From: Pseudomonas prosekii
GTDB taxonomy: Bacteria; Pseudomonadota; Gammaproteobacteria; Pseudomonadales; Pseudomonadaceae
DNA length: 64,000 nt
Reading direction: 5' to 3'
Assembly: GCF_900105155.1 (NCBI RefSeq)
Contig: NZ_LT629762.1
Span: 930,001-994,000 of the forward strand
The position numbers were made by a program, and so were the translations under genes. The notes below the pieces were generated by a model that saw only the letters and a list, made by a program, of their open reading frames with translations, searched no databases and was not told the DNA's origin. Shown here one piece after another: positions 7,661-17,235 of this stretch. Position 1 is the first letter of the stretch, and the number at the start of each line of letters is the position of its first letter.

Positions 7661-8365
7661 CTACCAGCCAAGGGTTTCTTTCAAGAAGGGAATGGTCAGC
7701 TTGCGCTGGGCCTGAAGCGAGGCCTGATCGAGGCGTTCCAACAGCTCGAACAACGCGCTCATGCTGCGCGTGCCGCGCGTCAGGATGAAATGCCCGACTT
7801 CGTCCGTCAGGTGCAAGCCGCGACGCGATGCGCGCAATTGCAGGGCGCGCAGTTTGTCTTCATCGGACAACGGGCGCATCTGGAAAATCAGTGCCAGGGT
7901 CAGGCGCGATTTCAGATCCGCGAGCTTCACCGGCAATTCACGCGGCGAGGTCGAGGCGGCAATCAGCAAACGCCGGCCGCTGTCACGCAGACGATTGAAC
8001 AGGTGAAACAGCGCCTCTTCCCAATCCGCGCGGCCGGCCACGGCTTGCAGATCATCCAGGCACACCAGTTCGTATTGTTCGAGGTTGTCGAGGATTTCGA
8101 TGCCGCGATCCAGCAACTCGGCCAGCGGCAGATACACGGCGGGCTCGCCCATCTGCTCGAAACGCAGACACGCGGCTTGCAACAAATGCGTGCGCCCTAC
8201 CCCGTCCTTGCCCCAGAGATAAATCAGGCTTTCGGTCCAGCCGGCGTCGGCTTCGCATAGCCGCTCCACATAGCCGAGTGCAGCGGCATTGGCGCCTGGG
8301 TAGTAATTGATAAAGGTAGCGTCGTCACGCAGACGCACACCTAGGGGCAGCTGAATCGGTTTCAT
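7661..8365 (-). CDS. hda: DnaA inactivator Hda (regulatory inactivation of DnaA)
   Basis: A 234-residue DnaA-related AAA+ protein without the DNA-binding domain. With the sliding clamp it stimulates ATP hydrolysis by DnaA after initiation. MKPIQLPLGVRLRD at the N-terminus contains the clamp-binding QLPLGV motif. The P-loop region is atypical, WGKDGVGRTHLLQAA, and LVCLDDLQAVAG is the Walker B. Length and start fit the family. It lies between an AI-2E family permease and the NlpC genes, as in other pseudomonads. Confidence 0.93.
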   Translation of the reverse strand: MKPIQLPLGVRLRDDATFINYYPGANAAALGYVERLCEADAGWTESLIYLWGKDGVGRTHLLQAACLRFEQMGEPAVYLPLAELLDRGIEILDNLEQYELVCLDDLQAVAGRADWEEALFHLFNRLRDSGRRLLIAASTSPRELPVKLADLKSRLTLALIFQMRPLSDEDKLRALQLRASRRGLHLTDEVGHFILTRGTRSMSALFELLERLDQASLQAQRKLTIPFLKETLGW

Positions 8366-8545
8366 GCTGACTGAACAGTTCCAAAGGAACCGTTAGTGGC
8401 CTCTGTGTAAAGTTTGCGAAGTTTATACCCGTGGGCCAGCCCGCACAATGCGGCAGACCACAAGCAAAATCAAAGGTTTGCGTTAACGCACTGGTTTCAT
8501 GACTGTTTCTCTGGCGGCACTGGTGACTGCCACCAACAGCCAGCA

Positions 8546-8574
8546 GGCCGACCTGATGCTGAACCAGGTCGGCC
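8546..8574 (-). terminator. Strong hairpin downstream of the AI-2E permease gene
   Basis: A perfect 10-bp stem, GGCCGACCTG with CAGGTCGGCC, and a 9-nt loop about 20 bp after the stop. There is no T-run on either strand, so it may stabilise the 3' end or act only weakly as a terminator. Confidence 0.5.
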
Positions 8575-8595
8575 GCCTCGCACGCTCAAACCCGG

Positions 8596-9669
8596 CTAAA
8601 GCTCGGGGTCATCGGCGCCGCTGTAGATTTCAGAATCTTTATACAAATCATGCATATGGCGCACCAGCACCATGATCACTGCCGCCACTGGCAACGCCAG
8701 CAGCACGCCGGTGAAACCGAACAGCTCGCCGCCAGCAAGGATCGCGAAGATCACCGCTACCGGGTGCAGGCCAATACGATCGCCGACCAGCAGAGGCGTG
8801 AGCACCATGCCTTCCAGCGCTTGCCCGACCATGAACACCGCGACGATGCCGATCATCGGGTACAGGTCGCCGCCGAACTGGAACAGCCCGGCAATCAACG
8901 CCGCGCCGATGCCGATGACAAAACCCATGTACGGCACAATTGCCGCCAGACCGGCGATCAGGCCGATCAACAACCCCAGCTCCAGGCCGATCGCCATCAG
9001 GCCCGCCGCATAGATCACGCCGAGCGCAACCATTACCAGCAACTGCCCGCGCACGAACGCGCCGAGCACTTCATGGCATTCGCCGGCCAAGTGCACCACG
9101 CGCTCTTCACGGTCGCGCGGCAGCAGGCTGCGGATTTTCGCCATCATCAGGTCCCAGTCGCGCAGCAAGTAGAAGCTGACTACCGGGATCAGCACCAGAT
9201 TGGCCAACAAGCCGATCAATGCCAGCCCGGACGCCGTCGCCTGACTGAGCACGACACCGACGATATCAGTGGTCTGGCCCATGTGTTCGCTGATCGCGGC
9301 TTTGACCTTGTCGAACTTCCAGAAGTTATCCGACAGACCAAATTTCGACTGCGCCCACGGCAACGCGGTGTGTTGCAGCCAATCGAGGATTTGCGGCGTC
9401 AGCTCGTACAAGCGGAATAACTGCTTGGCGAGCATCGGCACCAGCACCAACAGCAATGTGGTGAAGATCAACGTAAACAGCGCAAACACCGCGACAACGC
9501 CCCACGTCCGTGACAGCCCGGCTTTCTCCAGCCGATCCACCAGCGGATCGAACAGATAAGCCAACAGCAGCGCCACCAGGAACGGCGTCAGAATCGGATG
9601 CAACAGCCAGACAAACACGCAGAGCAGTACAACCCCACCCAACCAGAACCAACGCCGCGTATCGGCCAT
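8596..9669 (-). CDS. AI-2E family transporter (PerM/YdgG-like permease)
   Basis: A 357-residue integral membrane protein with the family layout: two N-terminal helices (WLLHPILTPFLVALLLAYLF), a soluble loop to about residue 140, then five or six further helices and the conserved C-terminal GxxLxPxLVGDRIGLHPVAVI block. I chose the ATG at 9667-9669 because GGAG lies 6 nt before it; an ATG 12 bases upstream would overlap this ribosome site. Some family members export autoinducer-2 or act as sodium/proton antiporters; the substrate here is unknown. It follows the DUF2066 gene by 38 bp and is probably cotranscribed with it. Confidence 0.9.
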   Translation of the reverse strand: MADTRRWFWLGGVVLLCVFVWLLHPILTPFLVALLLAYLFDPLVDRLEKAGLSRTWGVVAVFALFTLIFTTLLLVLVPMLAKQLFRLYELTPQILDWLQHTALPWAQSKFGLSDNFWKFDKVKAAISEHMGQTTDIVGVVLSQATASGLALIGLLANLVLIPVVSFYLLRDWDLMMAKIRSLLPRDREERVVHLAGECHEVLGAFVRGQLLVMVALGVIYAAGLMAIGLELGLLIGLIAGLAAIVPYMGFVIGIGAALIAGLFQFGGDLYPMIGIVAVFMVGQALEGMVLTPLLVGDRIGLHPVAVIFAILAGGELFGFTGVLLALPVAAVIMVLVRHMHDLYKDSEIYSGADDPEL

Positions 9670-9707
9670 GAACCACTCCATATGCTTCTATATAAAGAAA
9701 GAAAATC

Positions 9708-10778
9708 CTACCAACGGAATCGCAAGCTCGGCACCGGGGCAGGAACCGGCGCGGGCGCTGCCACTGGCGCCGACCCGTCCGCCACCGGCTGAACCGGTAC
9801 CACTGGCGCCGGAGCCTCACCTGCCGGAACCTCCTGCAACTTCGCCAACGACAATTGCGAGCGCAGTTGCTCGACGCTGCCATTGACCCGATACAGAATC
9901 CGGTCGCCCTCGACGCTTTGCAGACGCGCGCCGAACGGATCGAGCAAACGCCCCAGCGCCGCGTAGCGCTCCAGACTCATGCCTTGCACTTCCAGCAACT
10001 GTTCGCCCGCAACGCCCGGCTTGACCACAAAGCGTGGCGCCAGACGCTGACTGATCGCCAGCATCACCGCATCGGCGACGGCGGCTTGATCCGCGCCCTG
10101 CACATTGCCCGCTTCTTTTTGATCACCCAGCCACAAATGCCATTTGGCCTGCCATTGCCCGCCCTCTTCATGGGCGTGCACGGCGAGCAAGGCGTCGGCG
10201 TTGTAACGTTCCGAGGCATCGCGCAACGGCGCTGCATCGTTACCTTCCAGATTTGGCGCAGTCGCGACCAATTGTTCACTCAGGTCGGCCAGCGGCAAGC
10301 GCAATGGCAAACCACGATGTTGCGCGGCGCGGCGCAGTGGCGCGGCGCTGGACTGACCATCACCGACCAGGCTCGAACCCTCGGTGGAATCATTCAACCA
10401 CCAGCCAAGGATCGACGGGCGATTGGCGCCCCACAGCGACAACCCGGCACGGCGCAGCGCCGCTTCGGTGGTCGCCGGGTCGAAGTCGACTTTCAGCACT
10501 TCCGGTGGCCCGGCATCAAAACCGTATTGGCTGATGATCTGTTGCGGGTCTTTGCGGATCGCCGCCAGCCCCGGATTCTGTACAGCTTTAGGATCGCCGG
10601 TCAGGCGCAGCACCAATGTGTCCAGCGCTTCCTGGGTCGCTTGATCACGGACCTCGGGACTCTGGCTGCTGACGGGCTGGCGGACCTGATACAGGCCTTT
10701 GACGTTTTCGGCATGACTCGCCAGGCTGACCAGTGACAAACAGCCGGCGACAAACAGGGATTTAGAAAAAAAACGCAT
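9708..10778 (-). CDS. DUF2066 domain-containing secreted protein
   Basis: A 356-residue protein with a Sec signal peptide ending near LASHA/EN (residue 23). The DUF2066 block begins with VKGLYQVRQPV and includes RAGLSLWGANRPSILGWWLND. The C-terminus is a Pro/Ala-rich low-complexity tail from about residue 315. The function of the family is unknown; it sits beside purM and hda in pseudomonads. Leftward, and upstream of the AI-2E permease. Confidence 0.88.
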   Translation of the reverse strand: MRFFSKSLFVAGCLSLVSLASHAENVKGLYQVRQPVSSQSPEVRDQATQEALDTLVLRLTGDPKAVQNPGLAAIRKDPQQIISQYGFDAGPPEVLKVDFDPATTEAALRRAGLSLWGANRPSILGWWLNDSTEGSSLVGDGQSSAAPLRRAAQHRGLPLRLPLADLSEQLVATAPNLEGNDAAPLRDASERYNADALLAVHAHEEGGQWQAKWHLWLGDQKEAGNVQGADQAAVADAVMLAISQRLAPRFVVKPGVAGEQLLEVQGMSLERYAALGRLLDPFGARLQSVEGDRILYRVNGSVEQLRSQLSLAKLQEVPAGEAPAPVVPVQPVADGSAPVAAPAPVPAPVPSLRFRW

Positions 10779-11171
10779 GGAAGATTCCTGACGACAAGAG
10801 CGGCTGGAACGGGCCGCGTGAATACATTGAGCAAGGCTGTGACCATCGCCCCGCGCAAAACATTCACCAGACCCCGAGAGTTTTTCGCACTGTGCTAACG
10901 ATAGACGGTTAATGGCGATACCTTATACCGGGCTTGGTTCAGGCTTGCACGGCGCAAGTGAAACGACCAATCGCGGTTTTTTTCGGCCGATATGCCCCTG
11001 CTGTCGGCGCGAGGATGGCCGCTGCCCTTCAAGCCTGATAAAATCGCGCGCCTTCGCAGACCGGCTACAACCGGGCACTGTCCGAATCGCGCGTGAGGCA
11101 ATCGCCCCATCGATTCGGCGTTCCCGCTGAACTCGGTCGTTACCCCTGAATCCCCCCTAAAGGCCTGGATC
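10779..11171. other. Divergent intergenic region between DUF2066 gene and purM
   Basis: 393 bp holding two outward promoters. A TGATAAAAT element at about 11036-11045 is a plausible extended -10 for purM, and TATAAGGTAT on the minus strand near 10918-10927 is a weak candidate for the DUF2066 gene. A T-tract (GGTTTTTTTC near 10976) follows GC-rich sequence. I see no convincing PurR-type palindrome, riboswitch or small ORF. Confidence 0.4.
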
Positions 11172-12230
11172 ATGAGCAAGCAACCCTCCCTGAGCTACAA
11201 GGACGCCGGTGTAGACATCGACGCCGGTGAAGCATTGGTCGAACGCATCAAGAGCGTCGCCAAGCGCACTGCGCGCCCGGAAGTCATGGGCGGCCTGGGC
11301 GGTTTCGGCGCCCTCTGCGAAATCCCGGCCGGCTACAAGCAGCCTGTGCTGGTTTCCGGTACTGACGGCGTCGGCACCAAGCTGCGCCTGGCCTTGAACC
11401 TGAACAAGCACGACAGCATCGGCATCGACCTGGTCGCCATGTGCGTCAACGACCTGGTGGTGTGCGGCGCCGAGCCGCTGTTCTTCCTTGATTACTACGC
11501 CACCGGCAAGCTCAATGTCGAAACCGCGACCCAGGTCGTGACCGGCATCGGCGCTGGCTGCGAACTGTCTGGCTGCTCGCTGGTTGGCGGCGAAACCGCA
11601 GAAATGCCTGGCATGTACGAAGGCGAAGACTACGACCTGGCCGGTTTCTGCGTCGGCGTTGTGGAAAAATCCGAAATCATCGACGGTTCGAAAGTCGCTG
11701 CCGGTGACGCCCTGCTCGCCCTGCCATCGTCCGGTCCGCACTCCAACGGCTACTCGCTGATCCGCAAGATCATCGAAGTGTCCGGTGCCGACATCGAAAA
11801 CATCCAGCTCGACGGCAAACCGCTGACCGACCTGCTGATGGCTCCGACCCGCATCTACGTGAAGCCGCTGCTCAAGCTGATCAAAGACACCGGCGCGGTC
11901 AAAGCCATGGCCCACATCACCGGCGGCGGCCTGCTCGACAACATCCCGCGCGTTCTGCCAAAAGGCGCACAAGCAGTGGTTGACGTCGCAAGCTGGACTC
12001 GCCCGGCCGTGTTCGACTGGCTGCAAGAGCAAGGCAACGTTGACGAAAACGAAATGCACCGCGTGCTCAACTGCGGCGTCGGCATGGTCATCTGTGTTGG
12101 CCAGGAACACGTCGAAACCGCGCTGAACGTGCTGCGCGAAGCCGGCGAGCAGCCTTGGGTCATCGGCCAGATCTCCACCGCTGCCGAAGGCGCGGCGCAG
12201 GTCGTACTGAATAACCTTAAGGCCCACTGA
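11172..12230 (+). CDS. purM: Phosphoribosylformylglycinamidine cyclo-ligase PurM (AIR synthetase)
   Basis: A 352-residue enzyme that closes the imidazole ring of AIR in de novo purine synthesis using ATP. Family blocks: [55 protein letters not shown] and [17 protein letters not shown]. Full length. Its TGA overlaps the first ATG of purN by one base, so the two are translationally coupled. Confidence 0.97.
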   Translation: MSKQPSLSYKDAGVDIDAGEALVERIKSVAKRTARPEVMGGLGGFGALCEIPAGYKQPVLVSGTDGVGTKLRLALNLNKHDSIGIDLVAMCVNDLVVCGAEPLFFLDYYATGKLNVETATQVVTGIGAGCELSGCSLVGGETAEMPGMYEGEDYDLAGFCVGVVEKSEIIDGSKVAAGDALLALPSSGPHSNGYSLIRKIIEVSGADIENIQLDGKPLTDLLMAPTRIYVKPLLKLIKDTGAVKAMAHITGGGLLDNIPRVLPKGAQAVVDVASWTRPAVFDWLQEQGNVDENEMHRVLNCGVGMVICVGQEHVETALNVLREAGEQPWVIGQISTAAEGAAQVVLNNLKAH

Positions 12231-12892
12231 TGCAAGAGCGGATGTCCGCCACGTGTGATGTGGTGGTGCTGCTGTCCGGCACCGGCAGTAACTTGCAGGC
12301 CTTGATCGACAGCACGCGGACCGGCGACAGCCCGGTCCGCATCGCTGCGGTGATTTCCAACCGCGCCGACGCCTTCGGCCTGCAACGCGCCAGAGATGCG
12401 GGGATTGCCACCCGCTCGCTGGATCACAAGGCTTTCGAGGGCCGCGAGGCCTTCGATGCCGCGCTGATCGAACTGATCGACGCCTTCAACCCCAAACTCG
12501 TGGTACTCGCCGGATTCATGCGCATTCTCAGCGCTGACTTCGTGCGTCACTACGCGGGTCGCCTGCTCAATATCCATCCTTCGCTGCTGCCCAAATACAA
12601 AGGGTTACACACTCACCAGCGCGCGCTGGAGGCCGGAGACGCCGAGCACGGCTGCTCTGTGCATTTCGTCACCGAGGAACTCGATGGCGGACCTCTGGTC
12701 GTACAGGCAGTAATACCGGTAGAGTTGCACGATTCGCCGCAGAGTCTGGCGCAGCGGGTTCATGTTCAGGAACACCTGATCTACCCGCTGGCCGTACGCT
12801 GGTTTGCCGAGGGTCGTCTGGCCCTCGGTGAACACGGTGCCTTACTGGATGGACAGTTACTCGCGGCCAGCGGCCACTTGATTCGTACCTAG
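12230..12892 (+). CDS. purN: Phosphoribosylglycinamide formyltransferase PurN
   Basis: A 220-residue (216 if ATG 12242 is used) 10-formyl-THF-dependent GAR transformylase, third step of purine synthesis. Motifs: VVLLSGTGSNLQALID, the catalytic HPSLLPKYKGLHTHQRALEAGD with its His, and HFVTEELDGGPLVVQA with the essential Asp. It is coupled to purM by TGATG; either of two in-frame ATGs could be the start. The DUF3108 gene follows 8 bp later. Confidence 0.96.
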   Translation: MQERMSATCDVVVLLSGTGSNLQALIDSTRTGDSPVRIAAVISNRADAFGLQRARDAGIATRSLDHKAFEGREAFDAALIELIDAFNPKLVVLAGFMRILSADFVRHYAGRLLNIHPSLLPKYKGLHTHQRALEAGDAEHGCSVHFVTEELDGGPLVVQAVIPVELHDSPQSLAQRVHVQEHLIYPLAVRWFAEGRLALGEHGALLDGQLLAASGHLIRT

Positions 12893-12900
12893 GAGATTTT

Positions 12901-13614
12901 ATGCGTCGCGCCCTGCTCTTCGCTTGCGCTTTGTTTGCACTGCCTCTGGCACAGGCGGCAGACCTTCAACCGTTCTCCGCCAGCTACACCGCCGACTGGA
13001 AACAGCTGCCCATGAGCGGCACCGCCGAACGCAGCCTGACCAAGGAAGCCAACGGCGTCTGGAAACTCAGCTTCAAGGCGTCGATGATGATCGCCAGCCT
13101 GAGCGAAGAAAGCACCCTGACCCTGGACAAAGACACGCTGCTGCCACAGTCCTACCACTTCGAACGTGGCGGTCTGGGCAAAGCGAAAAAGGCTGATCTG
13201 GACTTCGACTGGGCGACCAAAATGGTCACCGGCACCGATCGTGGCGACGCGGTCAAGATCCCGCTGAACCGCGGCATGGTCGACAAATCCACTTACCAGT
13301 TGGCGCTGCAACATGACGTCGCCGCCGGTAAGAAAAGCATGAGCTATCAGGTCGTCGATGACGGCGAGATCGATACTTATGACTTCCGCGTGCTGGGTGC
13401 GGAAAAAGTCGAGACCAAGGCTGGCCAGATCGATGCAATCAAAGTCGAGCGCGTACGCGACCCGACGCAAAGCAAGCGCATCACCGTGATGTGGTTTGCG
13501 AAAGACTGGGATTACCTGCTGGTCCGCCTGCAACAAGTTGAAACCGACGGCAAGGAGTACAACATCATGCTCCTCGACGGCACGGTCAACGGCAAGGCTG
13601 TCAAAGGCAACTGA
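12901..13614 (+). CDS. DUF3108 domain-containing secreted protein
   Basis: A 237-residue protein with a Sec signal (cleavage after PLAQAA, residue 20) and a beta-rich body matching DUF3108: PFSASYTADWKQLPMSGTAERSL, then YQLALQHDVAAGKK and VDDGEIDTYDFRVLG. It is third in the purM-purN operon, with AGGAGATTTT overlapping the purN stop. The family is periplasmic and of unknown function. A strong terminator follows. Confidence 0.9.
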   Translation: MRRALLFACALFALPLAQAADLQPFSASYTADWKQLPMSGTAERSLTKEANGVWKLSFKASMMIASLSEESTLTLDKDTLLPQSYHFERGGLGKAKKADLDFDWATKMVTGTDRGDAVKIPLNRGMVDKSTYQLALQHDVAAGKKSMSYQVVDDGEIDTYDFRVLGAEKVETKAGQIDAIKVERVRDPTQSKRITVMWFAKDWDYLLVRLQQVETDGKEYNIMLLDGTVNGKAVKGN

Positions 13615-13627
13615 TCCGCTTGAAATG

Positions 13628-13656
13628 AAAAGCCCCGCAAATGCGGGGCTTTTTTT
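13628..13656 (+). terminator. Rho-independent terminator of purM-purN-DUF3108
   Basis: AGCCCCGC pairs with GCGGGGCT around AAAT, followed by seven T. It lies 14 bp after the DUF3108 stop. Confidence 0.93.
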
Positions 13657-13693
13657 CGCCTTGGAAAAAGGAAATATTGAACCAGATGAAAAA

Positions 13694-13788
13694 CCTGTGG
13701 GAGCGAGCTTGCTCGCGATAGCGGACTGACAGACAACACATGTGCTGAGTATGAGACCGCCATCGCGAGCAAGCTCGCTCCCACAGGG
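13694..13788. repeat. REPIN (inverted REP pair)
   Basis: GGGAGCGAGCTTGCTCGCGA and its inverted copy around a spacer of about 50 bp, between the terminator and the 3' end of the convergent chemoreceptor gene. Confidence 0.92.
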
Positions 13789-13805
13789 TTGAGCGCTGCC
13801 ATCAA

Positions 13806-15431
13806 CTAGACAGAAAACCGCGCCACCATGCTGTTCAAATCCACCGCCAGCCGCGACAACTCCTGGCTCGCTGCGCTGGTCTGATTAGCCCCCGCTGAGG
13901 TTTGCAACGCCAGATCGCGGATGTTCATCAGATTGCGATCAACCTCGCGCGCCACAGCCGCCTGCTCTTCCGAAGCGCTGGCAATCACCGTGTTGCGCTC
14001 GTTGATCAGGGTAAACGCCGAGGCAATCTCCTCCAGCGCGATGCCCGCCGCTTTCGCCACTTCCAGGGTCGAGCGCGCGCGGCTGTTGCTCTGCTGCATC
14101 GAGCTGACCGCCGAATCGGTACCCTGCTGAATGCCGCTGATCATCTGCTCGATTTCCTGAGTCGACTGCTGCGTGCGGTGCGCCAGCGCCCGCACCTCAT
14201 CGGCCACCACGGCAAATCCGCGCCCGGCATCGCCCGCCCGGGCTGCTTCGATGGCGGCGTTGAGTGCGAGCAAATTGGTCTGCTCGGCAATCGAGCGAAT
14301 CACATCCAGCACTTTGCTGATGCCATAGACCTTCTGCGCCAGATCCTCGACCTGCGTGGCATTGGCGGTGACATCGTCCGCTAGCGATTCGATCGACAGC
14401 ACCGTTTGATGCACCTGCGCGCGGCCATGCTGGGCAATGCGGTCGGATTCCCGCGAGGCTTCGGAGGTGGCCACCGCGTTGCTCGCCACCTCTTCCACCG
14501 CCGCCGTCATCTGATTGACCGCCGTGGCAGCCTGCTCGATTTCCAGGCTCTGCTGATGCAACCCGCGCGTGGCGTCTTCAGTGACGCAACTGAGCTCTTC
14601 GGAGGCCGAGGCCAACTGACTGGACGAGTCGGAGATGCGCCGAATGGTGTCGCGCAGGTTGTGCTGCATGCTTTTCAGCGCTTGAAGCAGCCGCGCCGGT
14701 TCGTCCTTGCCGGTGATGCGAATGTCGCCGGTCAAGTCACCGCCCGCGACCACTTCGGCGACGCGCAACGACTGCGCCAACGGCAGGACGATGCTGCGCG
14801 TCAGCAGCAACGCCAGGCCAATGGTCATCAGCGCGGCAATCGTTACCATCACGCCGACCCAGACTCGCGAGCTGCTGAACACCAGCCGCGCGGCTTCGGT
14901 GGCGAGGGTGGCATTGTGTTTGTTCAGTTCGACCAGCGCTTTCAGGGTCACGGCGATTTCGTCAGCCAACGGGCTCATTTCGCCATTCAGAATCGCCGCC
15001 GCATTGGCAACCTGCCCCTGCGCGGACAGGCCCATCACTTGGTCCTGAAATTCCAGATACTTCTGCTCGGAGGCTTTGAAGCGATCAAACAGTGCGCGCT
15101 CTTCGGGCAACGCGATCAACGCGTCATAACGCTGCTGCGCTTGGCCGAGCGAACTTTTCAGTTCGTTGAGTTTGCCGACATTCTGCTCCAGCGCCTGCGG
15201 GTCGCGGTTGATCAGCAGACGCATGGTCAAGGCGCGCAACCGCAGCATGTCCTGACTCATTTCGCCGACTGCTATCACGCTGGGCAGCCAGTTGTTATCG
15301 ACCTGATCGGACTGCGCGCGCATGTTCGACATTTGCAGCAAGGCAAACGCGCCCAGACCAAACACCATCAACGCCAACAGGCCAAACCCGATGCTCGCGC
15401 GCGGGGCGATATTGAGGCTTCGAATGCTCAT
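13806..15431 (-). CDS. Methyl-accepting chemotaxis protein
   Basis: A 541-residue chemoreceptor. TM1 spans about residues 12-32, followed by a periplasmic four-helix-bundle ligand domain of about 150 residues, TM2 near 190-210 ([17 protein letters not shown]), a HAMP linker, and a coiled-coil signalling domain with the conserved hairpin tip [18 protein letters not shown]. No C-terminal CheR-binding pentapeptide is seen. The ligand is unknown; the domain size is that of Tsr/Tar-like or 4HB receptors. Start MSIRSLN at 15429-15431, preceded by GGAAGGAA. A FliA-type -10 lies upstream. Confidence 0.95.
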   Translation of the reverse strand: MSIRSLNIAPRASIGFGLLALMVFGLGAFALLQMSNMRAQSDQVDNNWLPSVIAVGEMSQDMLRLRALTMRLLINRDPQALEQNVGKLNELKSSLGQAQQRYDALIALPEERALFDRFKASEQKYLEFQDQVMGLSAQGQVANAAAILNGEMSPLADEIAVTLKALVELNKHNATLATEAARLVFSSSRVWVGVMVTIAALMTIGLALLLTRSIVLPLAQSLRVAEVVAGGDLTGDIRITGKDEPARLLQALKSMQHNLRDTIRRISDSSSQLASASEELSCVTEDATRGLHQQSLEIEQAATAVNQMTAAVEEVASNAVATSEASRESDRIAQHGRAQVHQTVLSIESLADDVTANATQVEDLAQKVYGISKVLDVIRSIAEQTNLLALNAAIEAARAGDAGRGFAVVADEVRALAHRTQQSTQEIEQMISGIQQGTDSAVSSMQQSNSRARSTLEVAKAAGIALEEIASAFTLINERNTVIASASEEQAAVAREVDRNLMNIRDLALQTSAGANQTSAASQELSRLAVDLNSMVARFSV

Positions 15432-15488
15432 TGTTCTGGTTCCTTCCGAATGAATCTGCATCATCCCTGCAGCGGGCTGCTCTAGACG

Positions 15489-15518
15489 TTATCGGCCTAC
15501 AGGCAATTTGCGTAAGAT
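15489..15518 (-). promoter_or_regulatory. Candidate sigma-28 (FliA) promoter of the chemoreceptor
   Basis: The minus strand carries a perfect GCCGATAA -10 (15489-15496), about 58 bp before the start codon. The -35 region (TCTTAC-like, near 15512-15518) matches the consensus poorly. Position and -10 fit motility-regulon control. Confidence 0.6.
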
Positions 15519-15581
15519 CAAAAGGACATATTGGAACGGTTTGCTACTTCGAACATGGGTGTGCATCGCTGCGCGGCGGAC

Positions 15582-16604
15582 TTAGCGCACCGCGCGGGGC
15601 AGGATCGCGAGGAAGTTGTCGCGCGCGACTTTACGCGCGACGTCTTCCGGCAAGGCGTCGAGGAACGGGTCGAAGCTGCGAATTTCCTTACCGAGCTTGT
15701 TGAAACGTCCGACAACGTCCGAGCCGATCATGAAGCGATCCGGATGGCGCTCCACCAGCCTCAGCCACTCTTCCCGAGGTTTGCCCTGCTCGTCCAGCAA
15801 GTACGGCGTAAGCATGCTCCACGACAGGTCGATAAACAGATTCGGGTAGGCCTCCAGCATCCGCGTCAGGGTCGGCAGAAGAAAATCCAGTTGGGTCTGA
15901 TGGCGATGGATTTCCGCGCTGGTGCCGGCGTGCGCCCAGATGAACCGCGTGTGCGGGTGATTGCGCAGCGGCTCTTCGATTTCCGCGAGGTACAGCGGAT
16001 TTTTCTCACGTTTGGAAGTGATGTTGGAATGCAGCATCACCGGCAAGTCGTTCTCGGCGGCGAGGTGATAAATCCGGGTCATCGCCTCGTTGTTGGCGCG
16101 CGGCGTGTCGCCGGAGGTCAACGCGGTCAGGTCGTCGTGGCGGGTAAACACTTCGCCGATGCCCTGCCACAGCCCCGGATTGAGATCGAGCATGCGCTGG
16201 ATGTGCGCCGCCGAGTTCTTGTCGTTGGGATTGAAGCCGGACAGGAAGGGGTGAAAACGCTGGCGCTGCTCCGGGGTGAGCTTGTTCACGGCAGCGGCGA
16301 CAATCACGTCGGTCGCGCTGTACCAGTACGCATCGGCGTCATCCCCGGCGTAATAGCGCGGGCGCTTCGGTTCGTCTTCGTGCCACTTTTTCGCCACCGG
16401 AATGCCGGAAATCATTACGTGATCGATGGAGTTTTCCGACATCGCCTGGAGCAATTTCGGCATGCCGGCGCTTTCCTGGAAAAAATCCACGTAATGCAGG
16501 TGCGCATCGCTGTAGGCATATTCGCGAGCGTGGGCATGGCTTGGCGATAAAAAGACGCTGCTCAGCGTCAACAGGCAGGCGAGGCTCAGGCGGGACTGGG
16601 GCAC
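15582..16604 (-). CDS. Secreted amidohydrolase-family protein (amidohydrolase 2 type)
   Basis: A 340-residue protein with a Sec signal cleaved after SHAHA (about residue 26). The TIM-barrel metal-dependent hydrolase shows DAHLHYVDF (first metal His pair), VMLHSNI and FIWAHAGTS (later ligand His residues), and GSDVVGRF with the C-terminal Asp. Relatives act as decarboxylases or lactonases; a periplasmic location and NKLTPEQRQRFHPFLSGFNP do not fix the substrate. Monocistronic; the 153-bp region to the divergent osmC-like gene shows no clear operator. Confidence 0.85.
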   Translation of the reverse strand: MPQSRLSLACLLTLSSVFLSPSHAHAREYAYSDAHLHYVDFFQESAGMPKLLQAMSENSIDHVMISGIPVAKKWHEDEPKRPRYYAGDDADAYWYSATDVIVAAAVNKLTPEQRQRFHPFLSGFNPNDKNSAAHIQRMLDLNPGLWQGIGEVFTRHDDLTALTSGDTPRANNEAMTRIYHLAAENDLPVMLHSNITSKREKNPLYLAEIEEPLRNHPHTRFIWAHAGTSAEIHRHQTQLDFLLPTLTRMLEAYPNLFIDLSWSMLTPYLLDEQGKPREEWLRLVERHPDRFMIGSDVVGRFNKLGKEIRSFDPFLDALPEDVARKVARDNFLAILPRAVR

Positions 16605-16757
16605 GGGGAATCTCCGGGGGCATTAGCGTGATAGACCGCGCGGCGCTGATCAGGGTTCATCGAGCAGGAAAGTGGAACGCAGAACAGCACAGATGCTCTA
16701 TAACTTCAGGGTCCTTTTTTGATCGAATGACTTTTCCTACTGCCGATGAGGTTTCCC

Positions 16758-17174
16758 ATGACTGTTACCGTTAATACCGTTTCCAGTGAAGGTTTTCGTC
16801 ACAGCGTCCAGATCGATGACCACGAACTCTTTGCCGATGTGCCGACCACGGCCGGCGGCGAAGGCACGGCGCCGGAGCCTCACGACTATTTCGACGCCGC
16901 GCTGGGTGCCTGCAAAGCACTGACGCTGAAGATGTACGCGAAGAAAAAAGACATTCCGCTGACCGGTGTCACCGTCGAGGTCAAACGCGACAACAGTCAG
17001 GAGCAGCAGGGCAAATATGCGCTGCACGTCAAACTGACGCTCAAAGGCGTGCTCACCGACGCCCAGCGCGAAGAGCTGCACCGCGTGGCTGATCGCTGCC
17101 CGGTGCACAAATTGATGACCACCTCCGAAGTGAGCATCGAAACCCATCTGTCCGAAGGCGCTTTCAGCCAGTAG
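16758..17174 (+). CDS. OsmC family (organic hydroperoxide resistance-like) protein
   Basis: A 138-residue OsmC/Ohr-fold protein. Two conserved cysteines lie in ALGACKALTLKMYA (about residue 55) and ADRCPVHKL (about residue 120), the peroxidatic pair that reduces organic peroxides. ATG 16758 is chosen because GATGAGG precedes it by 7 nt. It is closer to the YhfA-like subgroup than to Ohr. Followed 61 bp later by the pirin gene in the same direction. Confidence 0.88.
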   Translation: MTVTVNTVSSEGFRHSVQIDDHELFADVPTTAGGEGTAPEPHDYFDAALGACKALTLKMYAKKKDIPLTGVTVEVKRDNSQEQQGKYALHVKLTLKGVLTDAQREELHRVADRCPVHKLMTTSEVSIETHLSEGAFSQ

Positions 17175-17235
17175 CGGCACCGGCTGCGCGAGCGGGTTAT
17201 GCTCCACGCATCACCCGCTCAGCCTGGAATGCAAC

